Counted from the stretch's first letter, positions 1-12,703 are shown. The stretch: 64,000 nucleotides of DNA from Bradysia coprophila (GCF_014529535.1 NW_023503493.1:17826001-17890000), one strand, 5' to 3'. Program-made: numbers and translations. Notes: generated by a model not told the origin, from the sequence alone.

Positions 1-202
1 ACAGACTATAATAAAGCATCCAAAACTTTGCAAAAAAAATATTTACGAACACATTCATCAGCACTCATACACATACATAATCGCCATTTATTTATCAGAG
101 AAAAAAATCACATGGAAATGTGGAGAAATGTGCTTCGTCAAATGCTACATGAATTTGGCTCTAATTACGAAATATGAGTAAATACTTTTAGGAATGACTT
201 AC

Positions 203-233
203 CTCTTCCGCCCTTCTTCCTGGTTTTAGGCAT
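203..233 (-). CDS. First coding exon of an unidentified gene that runs off the left edge
   Basis: On the minus strand an ATG at 233-231 opens ten codons plus one base (MPKTRKKGGR), followed at once by a consensus donor, GTAAGT. A lysine/arginine/glycine-rich start of this kind is common in small ribosomal, translation and nucleolar proteins, but eleven residues are too few to name a family. The rest of the gene would lie left of base 1. The start is chosen because it is the only ATG directly followed by an open stretch ending in a good donor. No function is claimed. Confidence 0.5.
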
Positions 234-977
234 TTTTAAATGATGCTTATCAATTCCTTATCGTGGTGAAATATTTGACTTGAATAAAATCACAGGAATT
301 TTTAATTTTTGCTGATTTACAAGCAGCGAACACACGAAAAATTTTATTTTTGGTTGCTTAGTTGTAACAATTTTCTTAATATTTTTCACGCTTACACTTA
401 AGCTGTGATCTTGAACACTTTAATTTTTTGCTTCTTTTTTTTTAAATAGAAAGGGAAGAAATTAAAAAACTAAATCGCCTTCGATCAAGAATTTCTTATT
501 CCTTTTATATGATTTATTGTTTTGAAAGTGCATAAATTTCTCACTCGTATACTATACACGGATTTTTTATTAGATTTAAGATGATTTTTCAGAACAAATT
601 GCATATTTCACTCAGTTCCAGAACGGCATCCACAATGAACTGAATTCGTGAAATCTTTTTCGTGTCTGCAGAACGACGAGAACGACTTTGAAATTTTCAT
701 GTGAAGTTTGAAGGCGCGCACGGTTATCATGACAGCAGACGCGCTGAAACATTCGATTTGTCAGGTTTGTGGATCTGCTTTTGACACGCCTGTCCATGAA
801 AGTGAACGAGCACAAAATTCGGCAGTTTTTTTTTTTTCATTTTGGTGGGATATTTGTAAGATTCGCCAGAGTATGAAAAAAACATAAAAGAATGTTTTGA
901 AAGAACAGGCTAGGACACTCAAAACGTTCTATTCCAATTTCGTTGAGGAGCCACAAGATTTGTAAGGCAAGGCAAGT
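234..977. other. Upstream flank of the leftmost gene; no gene seen
   Basis: This stretch is AT-rich with homopolymer runs. Open frames at 612-815 and 943-1221 are short and show no family signature. It probably holds the 5' UTR and promoter of the minus-strand gene starting at 233, but I see no clear TATA box or initiator. Confidence 0.4.
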
Positions 978-2841
978 TATAGACTATTATGATCAGGGCG
1001 AGAAAACGGAAGACTGGTTAATTATAACTTGCGTTGGGGTACTTGTCAACGTACTTGCTTCTCTTTCAACAGTTTATTATACACTAAAAAAAAAGTTTTT
1101 TCGACAATTGCTGTGTGCCGGATATTGTAACTGTATGCCTTATAATATAGGTAAGAGATCCATAATATTATGGCAACTGAGCCCATATTTGCTTGATATG
1201 GTTAATGTGCCCATAATATAAGCTGTATATCCATAATATAAACTAGAAACACATATTATCGGTACATTACGCATAATATAGCTGTATGCTTTATTATGAG
1301 GGTACAGGCCCCATATTTTAGAAGTAAAAAATATAGCTGTGTGCCCCATATTGAGCAATTGTATGGGACTCATATTCATGTAAAAGGAACAAATCTTAAA
1401 GTAAGTGCGACGAAGTCTCGTACATATCTTTTCTTGACTTTTTGAAGGAAATGGAGGCTAGCTCCAGCCAACGAGGTGTTTTGGTAGTTCTTTTTGTTGA
1501 TTTGATCGATATACTGGCAAATACACCACTTCCTCGTAGTGAGCTAAAAATGTGCTCCTCGGCCGTAGATTGATAGGTGGTGTATTTTGCGTATATCTCT
1601 CGACGTCTCGACCTGTGGCAGAAATGTTGGCTTTTTCTGTAAAGTCTCATGAGAGTTTTGCGAGTCGAAGTAAATAGTATTCGTTAAAAATGAAGAACAG
1701 TTAGTGAAGTAGAAGTAAAAGTGAATGACATTCGTGAAAACCGTCGGGCACTAAGAATACATAAGATGACAGTTCCTAGTCGGTTCCTAGCTTTTTCTGA
1801 GAACGCGGCTTTTGAAAATCATAATCTTTGGCTTCGTTGGAAATTCTTTTGATATTTCTTTTCAAACTTTTTTTTCGAGACTTGTTTACCGTTTCATTTT
1901 GATCGTGATTTTTTTTGTACTTGCGTATCAACATTTTCTTAAACCCAAATTTTTAAAATAGAAATGTGCTAGCTTCCTTTGCAAAAAACTGAAAACACTC
2001 GGTGTTCAAGATTTCGATTTGGAAGCCCAGAAAAATTATGTCAAATTTTCGATCGTTTTTCTTTCAATTTTTAATTTTTCGGTTTTCGGTTGTCCAAAAA
2101 AGACTTGAACAAATTTTGTTGGTTTTTCTTTCTTTCAAAACAATTAAGTTACCAACCATTTGGTTGTTTTTCACTATTTCGAAACAATTATGACAACCAA
2201 ATTTGTTCCATAAAAAGACTAAAAATGCTGATTAGTAAATGCTAGCAAATGTAAAATATTTCATAAGTTTTGTTCAAAACTTCATTGTGATCGAATAATA
2301 TAGCTACACAGTCTATATTGTAATAACAACGCTTCAAAATAAAAACATGTCATAGCACAAGTAAAGTTAGCACATCAGTAGCATAGGTTTCAGTTAGTTT
2401 CTCGGGTTAAGCATCAATCGGCGCGGTTAGTACTCAGGTGGGTGACCGCAAAAAACATCCAAAATAATAACATTTTTTTAATTTAAACGTCATAATATGA
2501 GTGGTGTACCCATATTATAAATCACACAGCTATATTATGTGTCTCAGGACTATAAGAAGTAATGCTATAATATAAGTAGTACAGCCATGTATATCCGGCA
2601 TACAGCCACATTATCCGGAATACAGCCTTTTTGACTACAGTTTTTCCAATATGGGGCACACAGCCTCGGCCAAAATAAAGACCGTGCTAAGTCCACTTAT
2701 GGGTACCACAGCCACATTATTTTTTCCGTGTAACTTGCCTTGGGGTATTTCTCATTTGTCAAAATATTTCTTTCTCTTTCATCATAATACTCTATAATTA
2801 ATTGGTCTTTGGAACTCTAGCTATGATCATAACAGTCTATG
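978..2841. mobile_element. Diverged palindromic element with subterminal repeat clusters
   Basis: The ends are inverted: atagactattatgatca near 979 matches, with one change, the reverse complement of 2824-2840. Further in, clusters of short units (cataatata, agctgtatgcc, agctgtgtgccccatattg) at about 1140-1380 recur in reverse complement at about 2500-2680 (caatatggggcacacagcc, ggcatacagcc). No transposase frame is seen. It resembles an old non-autonomous DNA transposon with long degenerate inverted ends. The exact borders and target duplication are unclear. Confidence 0.5.
2405..2450 (+). repeat. 5S rRNA-like fragment (5S-derived SINE or pseudogene)
   Basis: The stretch reads gttaagcatc...ggcgcggttagtactcaggtgggtgaccgc. 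This follows the internal control region and 3' half of insect 5S rRNA (TTAAGCAGCGTCGGGCGCGG then TTAGTACTTAGATGGG). The 5' third of 5S is missing and the flanks do not continue the gene, so this is a fragment. 5S-headed SINEs (SINE3 class) are the likeliest source; a plain 5S pseudogene is the alternative. Confidence 0.65.
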
Positions 2842-3211
2842 TGTTACCCGAGGTCTTACCTTAAAACTTCTTTTGTTCTTTTACAACAAACAAGGAATTT
2901 TTTGGTAATATTTCAAATTAGATCTTTATTTCTATGTAAAACCGTAGTAGTAATAATTCGTTCCCCATAATTTCTTTTTAAAAAAATCAATCGAATCACG
3001 AAATCAAAAGTTTGTTAAATTTGTAGCTCCGTGCAACGTCTCTGCATTATCGCGCAGCTTGAAGTGAACGTATTTTGTTGCTCTGAAATTTTTTTCAACT
3101 CGGAATGTCATATGGTTCTCAATTGTCAAACAACAAAAACACGCGGTCACTAAGAAATCGTAGTCAATTTTCGTATACTTTTTCTATCCGCGACTGAAAG
3201 TAGGAACGATA

Positions 3212-4298
3212 ATGTCGGACAAGTAAGTATTCTGTGATTATACTATTCTCAATACTATTACCAACATAACAAATTACTGAAAGAATTCGAATCAGCAGCG
3301 ATGTCTATGGCATCCTGGGACTCTGTTTATACTCCCAATCCCAATGTGCGCAGAACATGTTATACCAAGAAACTCGAGATTGAATTTCAAAATTTTTGTT
3401 TATTAAAAGGTACGCCGTCCCAAATAAATTGCCGGCCAAGCAGGTGTCGATATTAGCCCATCGAAAGAAACGACAAACTGAAGAAAATTCACATGGCCGA
3501 GTCAAACAGTTGAACCGATCGTTTAAACTCCGCAAGAAGCCCAGAGGTTTCATCAAAGCAGAGGCATTCGTAAATAAATTCCGTAAAGCTGAACGAGATA
3601 CACACCGAATGAAACGAATGATGGAAGCGAAAACTTTGTTCAAAGTAACTGATTCGGATACCAATAAATTGCTGGTATGTTGTGGTTAACATTTTTACTT
3701 TTCTTATGGTTCTCTCAGTGGATAAGTCCATTTTTTTTTGTCCTTCCATAAAGGTCGTCTTCCGTCATCGTGCCCACAAAATTGCCTCCGAGATAACAAA
3801 TAAAATGTTGGGCAGTCTACGATTGGGTCAACTATTCAATGCTGTTCTGCTGAAGAATAACGAAGAGACGACGGCTTTGCTAAAATTGGTCGAACCGTAT
3901 GTGACATGGGGCTATCCAAGCATCAATACGGTGAGAGAGTTGATCTTCAAGCACGGTTTCTTGAGCATTGAGTCGAAGAAAGTGGCTATCGATTCGAATA
4001 AGCTAATTGAAGATCATCTCGGCGAATCTGGCGTAATTTGCATTGAAGACATTGTGCACGAACTATTCCATGTTAACGATAATTTCGATAAAATCAAAGA
4101 GTTTTTGTTACCGTTTAAGGTAAGAGCTGCAAAGTAACTGCAAACGATTTCGTCGATTAATTCACTATTAATTTCAACTTCCAGCTCAAAGCACCGAAAG
4201 GCGGCTGGGAACGGAAGACTGGTGTCAGTTTTACAAAGGGCGGTGAATATGGTAACAGAAAAGAAGCAATCAATGAATTACTGGCGAAATGCTTATAA
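3212..4298 (+). CDS. RpL7-like: RpL7-like (uL30 family) ribosome-assembly protein
   Basis: Four exons join in phase: 3212-3222, 3410-3674, 3754-4119 and 4185-4298, giving 251 residues and a TAA stop. The short first exon MSD(K) is followed by the basic segment (PAKQVSILAHRKKRQ), then an uL30 fold with LGSLRLGQLFNAVLL and VEPYVTWGYPS, and a C-terminal GGWERKTGVSFTKGGEYGNR. The length fits the RpL7-like/RPL7L1 (yeast Rlp7) group. That group acts in the nucleolus in pre-60S assembly and differs from the true ribosomal L7. The last three introns are 65-187 bp. A polyadenylation signal AATAAA lies at 4325-4330. The next gene converges from the opposite strand, so the two 3' UTRs probably overlap. 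Confidence 0.9.
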
Positions 4299-4324
4299 GT
4301 CAACACACCATGGATGTTTGTAAC

Positions 4325-4330
4325 AATAAA
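4325..4330 (+). terminator. Poly(A) signal of RpL7-like
   Basis: AATAAA lies 27 bp after the RpL7-like stop. On the other strand the Mppe stop TAA (4356-4354) runs straight into ATAAAA, which makes a second AATAAA-type signal only about 20 bp away. The convergent transcripts must end in a very small interval. Confidence 0.7.
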
Positions 4331-4353
4331 GGCAACAAAATTTTCTTTTTTAT

Positions 4354-5812
4354 TTAACTCAATTTTCCTTGTACTTTGGTATAATGTTCGTAAGTACGTG
4401 GTCGGAATTCAATGTATAAAACGAGCAGTACGGACACAATGGATCCGACCGCATAAATCGCAAAAACTGTAGATTCCTGTGGCATACCACAAACAGCGAC
4501 GTGGTAGTCATTCGGCGTGAAAAGTGCCTTTAAAGAGAAGAATCGCAGAAAAGTTGATTTCACTTCGCGACAACAAGTGGCAGTTACACTTACCAGTAAA
4601 AATTTCGGATTGTTTTTATTACGCCAACTGTACGACGAAATGGTGTACTCTTCGATGTCTAGCAGATTTTTCACGCGACAATAGTTATGCGAATGACCAC
4701 TGAACGCAACTCTTCAACGAGACAGAATATGAATTAGTAAAACGAGATGGATCAGAGTGTCAAGGTTTTCAAAACGAATGGTGTGAGAGATTCTCACCAA
4801 ATTTACCTTGGATTCAACATTTTCCCTAACCATTTAGTCGACTCGATCGACAACACTTCCCATCGTTCCCGGTATGCTTCAAATTCTTCGCTATCGCTGT
4901 CCAAACAATTTGAATCGGTGGGACGGTATGTCGGAAAATGTTGTAAAAGCACCGGTCGACTGTATGCTCCGATCGCATCTTTGTTTTTACATTTGGTTAG
5001 ACCTTGTGCACATTTTAGCGTTGACGAAATGTTTTCGACTTTCTTCACCGCTTCCTGGCATAGGTGACAACCATCGCCTTCCATTCGCACTGAATTGATT
5101 AGGACGAAATGAACCCCTTTCACCGTGACCAACACTGTATCGTCGGTGTTGTTGAAAACATTTTCGAAACGATTAATCAGTCGAGGCGAAGTGCTAGAAA
5201 GTAAACTATTAACTCAATCTCCATCAACGCAGAACATGACTAAATTACACGTAGTGGAATCCAATGTCATGATTTCCTAATGCGCCAAACACTCGAGTCC
5301 TTTGTGGATCTGTGTAAAACAAACGCCGGTACCTTTGTACGTATTCTTGAAATTGTTTGCCATCAACCCATTGTCCTTCATCGAATAGGTCACCTGTGGG
5401 ATGGTGATTTTTGTGCTTGAAAATCGACTTCTCTGAACAGAACTTCTTTCATACCCAAAATGAAAACAACATCCGGACGAAATAATGTGATGCTAGTTTG
5501 ATACGCTCGATGCATTTGCCATTCTCTACGTAGCTTATCAGCCCAATGTCCTCTAAATGGTCCCAGCATATGAATGTCTGCGACTATTATCGCCTTTACA
5601 TGATCCGCTCGTACTGTGCTGGGCCAATTACACTTTGGATATTGATAAGGAACAGAGATACATTACGTTTGACTTATTATGAATGAAGTGGATATCAGTC
5701 TGTTTACCTGCGCTAATGTTACGTAATAATTTATGAATTCATTGTAAATTACAACTACGATAAAACATCCAAGAATTCTTAACAAAATCCTCGATAGTCG
5801 CCGTAAAATCAT
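4354..5812 (-). CDS. Mppe: Metallophosphoesterase 1 / PGAP5-like membrane enzyme
   Basis: Six exons on the minus strand join in phase: 5812-5708, 5632-5455, 5393-5249, 5193-4807, 4711-4594 and 4527-4354, giving 368 residues. A hydrophobic segment at about residues 9-24 is an N-terminal anchor. Calcineurin-type metal-binding motifs follow in order: ADIH (D54), GDLFDEG (D96), GNHD (134-137) and GHSH (277-280). A second membrane segment at about 331-352 lies near the C terminus. This order and topology match MPPE1/PGAP5, the Mn-dependent ER/Golgi enzyme that trims the side-chain ethanolamine phosphate of GPI anchors. The Drosophila relative is linked to Rh1 glycan processing. The metal ligands look intact. 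It is tail-to-tail with RpL7-like. Confidence 0.92.
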
Positions 5813-5971
5813 TTTGTTTACATGACGTTATTTACGGGTGCCGTCTTTTGATGTTTTGCCATATCAGAAAAAATCTATTACTATGCTGGTGCATGTAATA
5901 AGGCTATTACATGCATAGGCATAGGCCTTTACATCACTCGCATAGTAAAACGTCGTACTACACACGGAAAA

Positions 5972-6062
5972 TAAAGTGATATCTCGTATCACGATGAGTA
6001 AATGTACCTCGGGCTAAAGCCCTCGGTTACTTTTACTCATCTGGATACGAGATATCACTTTA
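5972..6062. repeat. Palindrome (hairpin) between Mppe and slowmo
   Basis: The arm taaagtgatatctcgtatc...gatgagtaaa (5972-6008) is repeated inverted at about 6025-6062, around a small centre with ggctaaagcc. The arms are about 37 bp with few mismatches. It lies upstream of Mppe (start at 5812) and could be a small MITE. No duplicated target is obvious. Confidence 0.75.
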
Positions 6063-6740
6063 CTTCCCTTGCATAGTAATGTACTATTGTCAGGTGAGAG
6101 GGAGAGCACACTATAATCGAAATAGTTTTTCATTCAGTTTTGCTCAATTTCGAATTTCAAGTGATATCGAAATAGTCATTCATTGATCAAGATATGGCAG
6201 CGACGTTATGCCCGATATGCATGTCGGTAGTGGACAAGAAACTTGTAGTGTATCTCGTAATGTGATTCCTGAAATCCGTTCAATTACCCAATCGAATTAT
6301 TTGGACCTGAGACTCAATTCTCATACGTTCGTAGCTTGACAGTTCTTATGGGATTTTATACACACAATTGTCAAGTTACGAATATTTGAAGTTAAGAAAA
6401 TACGGGAATAGTCGCCGTGGGCGCCGATTCTTGTGAATTTAAGAATTCGTAAGTTGACAGTTATCACCTTGAAGCTAAGTGTGGGCGATAAGATTCGAAT
6501 CGACGACGCCCGATGTATATTTATAAGACCTCAAATATGTAAAGTTGATATTAGAAATTCAAAATTTCGACGTCATTTCATGGCTCTTGCGGCTCTCACT
6601 ACTTGTTTTGCTCAATCGGCTCAATCCAACACGCGCGGAATCATATGGAATTCTCTGCAGCATGCTTATCATTTTCGAACCTTTTTGACAGATGTTAGGT
6701 GGTGGGGACAGTGTAGAGCATTCGGCTGACAGCAATCTAA

Positions 6741-6750
6741 TATATAAAAG
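6741..6750 (+). promoter_or_regulatory. TATA box of slowmo
   Basis: TATATAAAAG stands 200 bp before the slowmo ATG. A start site about 30 bp downstream would give a 5' leader of about 170 bases without an intron. The assignment rests on position and match to the consensus only. Confidence 0.6.
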
Positions 6751-6940
6751 TCGAATTCGAAAAAGAGAAGAGGAAAAAGTGTACAAGTGTGTGCAAGGAA
6801 GGAGGTTGAACGAACAGAAATTATTAGTCCAATTTTCATTACATTTTTACCCCTTACATAATAGCTACACTACTATTTGATTGTGATAAAAGAAAACATT
6901 TTATTTAAAATAAAGAAATTTGTCATAAAAAAATTTGAAC

Positions 6941-9900
6941 ATGAGGATTTGGACATCGGAACACACATTTAAGTAAGTTGAAAATCGCGTTGATCAAAAC
7001 GTCAGCCAAAAATTGATAGTGTGCTGTTTCATAATTCAATAAATTTTCATTGGAACTTTTTGTCTATGACGGCGTTTCCATTGTGCTGATGAAATTTATT
7101 TAAATGAAAAAGGAAAAAAAATCGATTTACTGCTAGTGCAAAGGAAGAAAATGAATTTTTTATGAATGGGAATAATTTCATTGTTTTCGTTTTCTGACGT
7201 AATAAGCGTGTAAGAAATTAACTGTGAACGAACACACACTCAGAGTTCAGTGTGGCCGAAGGACATTCATAAAACTTTTTTAAATGCGTTCACACAGCAA
7301 TCAATTGAATCTACTCACAACACATCACATTATTCTTGTTGGGGCTGCTATTTGTTACACATTTCATATAAACCACCAGTGTTAATTATTGTGAGTTTTA
7401 GTTAGCAACAGTGCAACGTGATTCATCATTTGTACTTTGAACTCGCGAGTGTATAGTTTATATGCACTGCAGTGTTAGTTGGATTTCCAAAAAAAGCAAA
7501 CAAGACACACGGGAATCGGTTGTGAACTGCATAAACTCGTTTTAATTGGATCGTAACGAATTGGCGCACATAATCGACACCGAAATTAAGTTTTGTGGCA
7601 GACTCATAATCATTCATTTAGTGATAAGTTGTCTCGTTCCACGTAAAACACGGTCGGGTTTTTCAAATTTGTATGCGCTCAAATATAGGCAAGGTTAACA
7701 AGGTATCGACATTATGGACATTATGAATGGAATAATGATGGTTGATTAAGTACATTTTCGGTAACTGATTCATGAAAATGTTGGTAGATTAACCATAAGA
7801 ATCTCGAACAGCCTGAAATGTCTAAGTTTTCCTGAATTTTTCTGTTGTCAAATTTTGTTTCCGTGTGTATGTTAATCAATGTTTTGTTTCGCCTGCAGCT
7901 TCTATATCTGAACGGTTGTGCGACCTTCTGCACATAATATTGTGATTAAAAATTAATCTAATCATAAGTATCTCACATGCTTAATTGTCGTAATTTTTCT
8001 TACAAAAACTTTCCTTTCTTTACGGAAAGTGTTTAATGTTAAATCGTTCAGTGTGTTCTCGATAAATAATTGAATTGTTCCTCACTTCATCATTAATTCA
8101 TTCCTACATAGAGCGTTCCGAAAATTTTCCGATTGTGTCCCTCAAACATAGCTTCATGAATTATTAAAAAATCTGATCGATTTATCATATATACATACAA
8201 CCTGACGATTAAATTTTCTTTCATTTTCATTACAGTCATCCGTGGGAAACAGTTGCACAGGCAGCATGGCGAAAATATCCAAATCCAATGACCCCGTCGA
8301 TAATTGGAACCGATGTTGTGGAACGACAAGTTGTCGACGGTGTTTTGGTCACACATCGTTTAGTTAGTTCAAAGTGGTACTTTCCGAGATGGGCACAAGC
8401 GGTAAGCTATTTATTGATATTGATTTTTGTGCACGGGCTTTTTTTTGGTCAGGTCTAGCTAAGACATTGAATGGCTGTAAGAAGTCAAAAGTTTAATCTG
8501 AATCGCGAAATAAACAATATCTTGCTTGGCTAGCTAAATTGGACCATTTCATTGGTTTTATATTTCTGCAAAGACATGTCCTGACGGCATTCAAACAAAT
8601 TTCTAGCCATTCTCGATTTTAAAATACACTTCAGTTACGAGCCAGATGAAGTTTGATTGAATTTTGAAACTTTTAAATTTTTCATTGTCGTGAGGTAATT
8701 TTCTGTCGACCCAGATGTGAACGTATGGCCTATCGTTCATAACTGCTAATGTTTTTATCAATCAATTATTAGTAATGTGAAACAGTGGCTTCATACACCC
8801 TCTTGCGCATGGAAACAGACAATATTCCCCGGTAGACGAAGCCAACATTTTCAGAAAATTATAAACCCGGAAAAATTAAATTCTGCTCAGAAAATACTAG
8901 TCCCTGGTGCGAATAGTCTAAGAATACCATTCACTTCCTGGTGCGAATAGTTTTTCACAACGTTCGTTCCTATTAAAAATTAGATTTTCATTTTGATAGA
9001 TGAAGAAAATGTGAAATGTGATAATAGAACGATAAACTGAATTCTTATTACGATTCAGTGGAAACGGGAGTGTAAATTAATTTTTTTTCGATTGTTTCCA
9101 CACGTGTACCGTGTATGCAAATAGACACATCTGATTGCATCACATGTCAAGTATCATTCTCAAAATGACATAGTTATCACAAACTAACCATACGAATGCC
9201 TCGTGAACAATTTTGCATTCCTTTTGTTGCTATATATGCACTGCACACATTCAACTTTCAAAATAATTTTTTTTCCCGTTTGTGGGGTGTAGTGTACATT
9301 GAACACACATTGTAAACATTTGTATTTATTCCCCACCTCATGTGGTTTAGGTGAAGCTTTATTAATAAATAAATAACTTTGTCCGACTATTTCAAGCGAA
9401 CTAATGCTATAGCCACATATAACTAGTGGTCGATAAAAATAACCTACTTCAGACTATTAGCGGAGCTATTTTAAGCACAAAGTGTTTCTGTCTTTTGTTT
9501 TAAATTCAATTTTAATTTGTCTTGAAAGTTTTTGAAAAATTAGAAAAATAATTGAATTTTGAGGGTTGATGGAGGTCATCCATGATTGCCTCAATTGATT
9601 TTTTTTTTCTGTCGTCTAGCCTTGAAATAATTTTCTCCACAATTTCCGTTTTATTAAAGATCATCGGAACAGCAAAAGTATGTTACGCCAGCGAGCGATC
9701 AACGGTAGACCCACAAGGCAAAACAATGACCCTAAAGACAATAAATTTAACATTTTGTCGGCACATATCGGTGGACGAAATGCTGTATTACTCACCGCAT
9801 CCGACCGAACCGTCCAAAACGTTATTGAAACAGGAGGCAACAGTAACGGTGCACGGTGTGCCGCTCAGTCATTACATGGAAGATATTTTAACGTCACGAA

Positions 9901-10169
9901 TCAGTTCCAATGCGGGCAATGGTCGGGCCGGTTTGGAATGGGTTATTTCGAAAATAAATGCGGAGGTTTGTTGCAGACTGTGTTTTGACTGATTGAAAAT
10001 TTCTAAGTTTTCTGATTCCTTGCAGGTGAAAGGTCTTGCTGAAGCTGTACATAAGAGTACCGATGAAATTATTACACAAACTAGTAAATCATTAGATGGT
10101 ATGACCGAATCGGCGCGCAAGGGAATGGACGAACTAAGTGCAACAGCAAAACAGAAACTGCGCATTTAG
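6941..10169 (+). CDS. slmo: Slowmo, PRELI/MSF1-domain mitochondrial lipid-transfer protein
   Basis: Four exons join in phase: 6941-6972, 8236-8401, 9660-9965 and 10026-10169, giving 215 residues. The start [28 protein letters not shown] is the hallmark of PRELI-domain proteins. The middle has FPRWAQ and the C-terminal helix ends TAKQKLRI. The domain fills about residues 1-170. Proteins of this group (slowmo/PRELID3) work in the mitochondrial intermembrane space and shuttle phospholipid between the membranes with a TRIAP1/Mdm35 partner. The first intron is 1.26 kb and the second 1.26 kb. No break or missing region is seen. Mppe is divergent upstream, 1.1 kb between start codons. Confidence 0.95.
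8402..9659 (+). other. slowmo intron 2
   Basis: This AT-rich intron has no separate gene. The 14-mer ctggtgcgaatagt occurs twice at about 8905 and 8938. A short run of taaataaataa near 9363 could be the tail of an old retroelement, but no body is recognisable. Confidence 0.6.
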
Positions 10170-12103
10170 CACTAAATCGGTTCCAAATAATGCCAATGAA
10201 ACTAAAACGTCATCATCACCACCGCCACCATCAACGGAATCGGATAGAAAAACCAATTAGTGAAAGAGATACAAACAAAAAAAAAACGGAGAAACAGTGA
10301 GAGTGATTTCGAATGTTTTATATGATTTTTCGCCCGTGGATCTTGATTCATATAGGAATTTATGTTAAATTTTTGCAGTTTTCTTCACATTTCTTTTATT
10401 CCCCAAAACATGAAAATCAAACGAGAATTTTTTTTCCATTTTCATTTCGTTGTTCCTCACTTCCTTGCACAGACTTAATGTGTAGAAAACTTAAAATTCG
10501 AAAAAAAAGTCGAATTAACCAGCACCACCACCAGTGTAACATTCGAATTGGATGTTTGTTTTTGGTCTTAATTTTTGTAGCAAAATTAAATTTAAGTTTA
10601 AGTATCAAGCAAAAGTACAAAAGTTTTATTTAACAAAAGAGAACGAGGAAATGGGACAAGCCAATAGCAGCGTCTGGATGGGAGAATATCGTTAGACACT
10701 TGTCACAGGATACGTGTAGTGACACGAACCGAAAATTATGATATTCCACATCACTACCATTCTGCCGTAATTTGCATAAGAGATTTAGAAGATTGCTTTT
10801 GTTTAAATTTTTCGCTAAGTCCCTCATGAAACCTACGGCAGAATGATGAGAGAGAGAATTGGAGAAATAGGAAAGTTAAAATCAGCAAAAAGTTTTGTCC
10901 GAAAAGTGCTAGGCAACAGAACAAACAAAGGCCTACATTTGCCAATGTATTACCATCGACGTTATACAACACTGACTACTTCATGTAATTTTTAATTCGT
11001 TGCAAAACTGGGGAAAATTACACGACTTTCAAGGAACGTTCGTGAATTTTTTCGCTATTTTAATTTTCGAAGGGTACACTGCACAGCACATTTACCTCAA
11101 GTTTCACGGAACTCCAAGTCACCCGAATTTGTAGCTATAGCACTGTAAACGATCACTATGACTGTTAATAACACCATATTAAGTGTACACCGTTAAGATA
11201 TCATCCTGAAACGTTATCACGTTTCCCTCGTAACGTCGTCACGAATATCGACGGATATATAGATAAGGCTGACATACTACTTTTCGATATGTGTCCGGTG
11301 TGAATGTTTATTGTTCAATGGAATAGAGTGCGAATTTGAAGCGAATGTAAATATTTTCCTGTTAAAATTTGCTGAGCAAATTTTAGGTTGTAAGAAGTTT
11401 CCCATGTTGTGTGTGTTTTCGATATTTGACCAATAGCACTACAGAAATGAATTCATATTCCATTTAAGTTAATTTTAATTAGAAATCATATTCAACTAAC
11501 AGACAAAAACCGCAACTGTATACAGAGAGGAAAAGTATTTAGAACGAATTGTATCGATGGAAAACAAAAGCAAATTATTTCAAATAAAATAATTTATTTA
11601 AAAAAAAAAATCGAATTTTTCTTCAAAGGAACTGATAACAAACTGTTGTTCTGTACATAACCGCAGTATCTCAGTAAGTGTACAAGTCGCAAACTTTCGC
11701 CACACAAATAGAGAAGCTTGCAGTATAGAATTCTCATTGAAAGCATATTACTAAAATGAAACTCTTATCGTTGAAAGGCTCGTTCGGTTTTCTGTATCTT
11801 CAATTGACTGAGTTTAGAATTTAGTTCGTGTCCATCGTGCTTTTTGTATTAATCTTCGACCTGTGCTATTTATAACAATTTTTTTGTCGCCAACTTGTGC
11901 TGTGACCTTCTGACACGATGTCTGTGGTCGGTGGTGATATTTTCGAGTTGAAATTGTTTTTGGCTCAACTTATTCGGTTTTCTGAATATGAATGGTATAT
12001 GCACGCCGGAAAATGTTGAGTCTGAAATGCGATTAAACTGTGGAAGAAACGCGATAGGGAAACTACGCGAACAAATACTCGGACTGGTGCTACCAATAGA
12101 TGT
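10170..12103. other. 3' flank of slowmo; no gene seen
   Basis: After the slowmo stop the sequence is AT-rich. Candidate poly(A) signals such as AATAAA occur near 11583. The small open frames at 10313-10972 and 11870-12169 have no family signature, and the last is partly generated by the repeat starting at 12104. Part of this stretch is presumably slowmo 3' UTR. Confidence 0.5.
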
Positions 12104-12260
12104 GAGGGATTCTTTTGAAAATCCACCTATCAAAATCGGACCCATTTCGTCTGAGACTGATATATACATGGTTTGAAAGGTCTTTGCCAGTAGACCTTAA
12201 AACAGGCCTCACACAGTCTCGAACCACACCGGGTAAGATTGGCCTCGTTGGAAAAATTTT
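12104..12260. mobile_element. Partial copy of the GAGGGATTC MITE
   Basis: From gagggattcttttgaaaatc onward, this stretch matches the left arm of the complete element at 60099-60464 almost base for base for about 125 bp (ctatcaaaatcggacccatt, tatatacatggtttga, cagtagacct). Similarity fades after ccacacc, with a further match at gttggaaaaat. The right inverted arm is absent, so this copy is truncated. Confidence 0.85.
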
Positions 12261-12514
12261 CCAAATCTGTGTGAACTTTAGACAGGTCTGGGCTGGTACT
12301 GATGACCCCTAATGTGAACCTAACATGCTAGTTGTAACATACATCGTCTAAGCTTTCCGTTGATACCTCATTTGTAGTGCTGGTGCTGTACCAATAGTCA
12401 ACAATAGAAAATAGATGGGACAAGACCCCCTCGTAGTAAAGGAATGACTATATGTTTTATCTAAAGCGAAATCTTTCTCGTTTATTCTAACACACAGGTC
12501 TTATCCACAAAACC

Positions 12515-12703
12515 ATGAAAAAACATCAAATTGTTCCAGATGTTATATCTCCCGTTGAGGCGAACGTAACATTACCGTCAATAAAAAAATTGAGTCCCTT
12601 CGAATCAACCCGCTTTGATTCGAAAGGAACCGGCGTTCCACGATTTGCTTTATTGTATCGTTCTGGGATGAAATCTGTTAATCAGTTGCCAATTCTTGTA
12701 TAG
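12515..12703 (+). pseudogene. Short frame whose start resembles a PEBP N terminus
   Basis: A 62-codon frame starts MKKHQIVPDVI. That pattern (hydrophobic-VPDVI after a charged start) is typical of phosphatidylethanolamine-binding proteins such as PEBP1. The rest does not show the ligand-binding DPDxP or GxHR motifs, and the frame stops after 62 codons. It may be a first exon, a broken copy, or chance. No downstream exon was found. Confidence 0.25.

Noticed and set aside
3305-3664. 119-codon minus-strand frame over RpL7-like exon 2
   Set aside because: It is the antisense shadow of a conserved coding exon and has no own signature.
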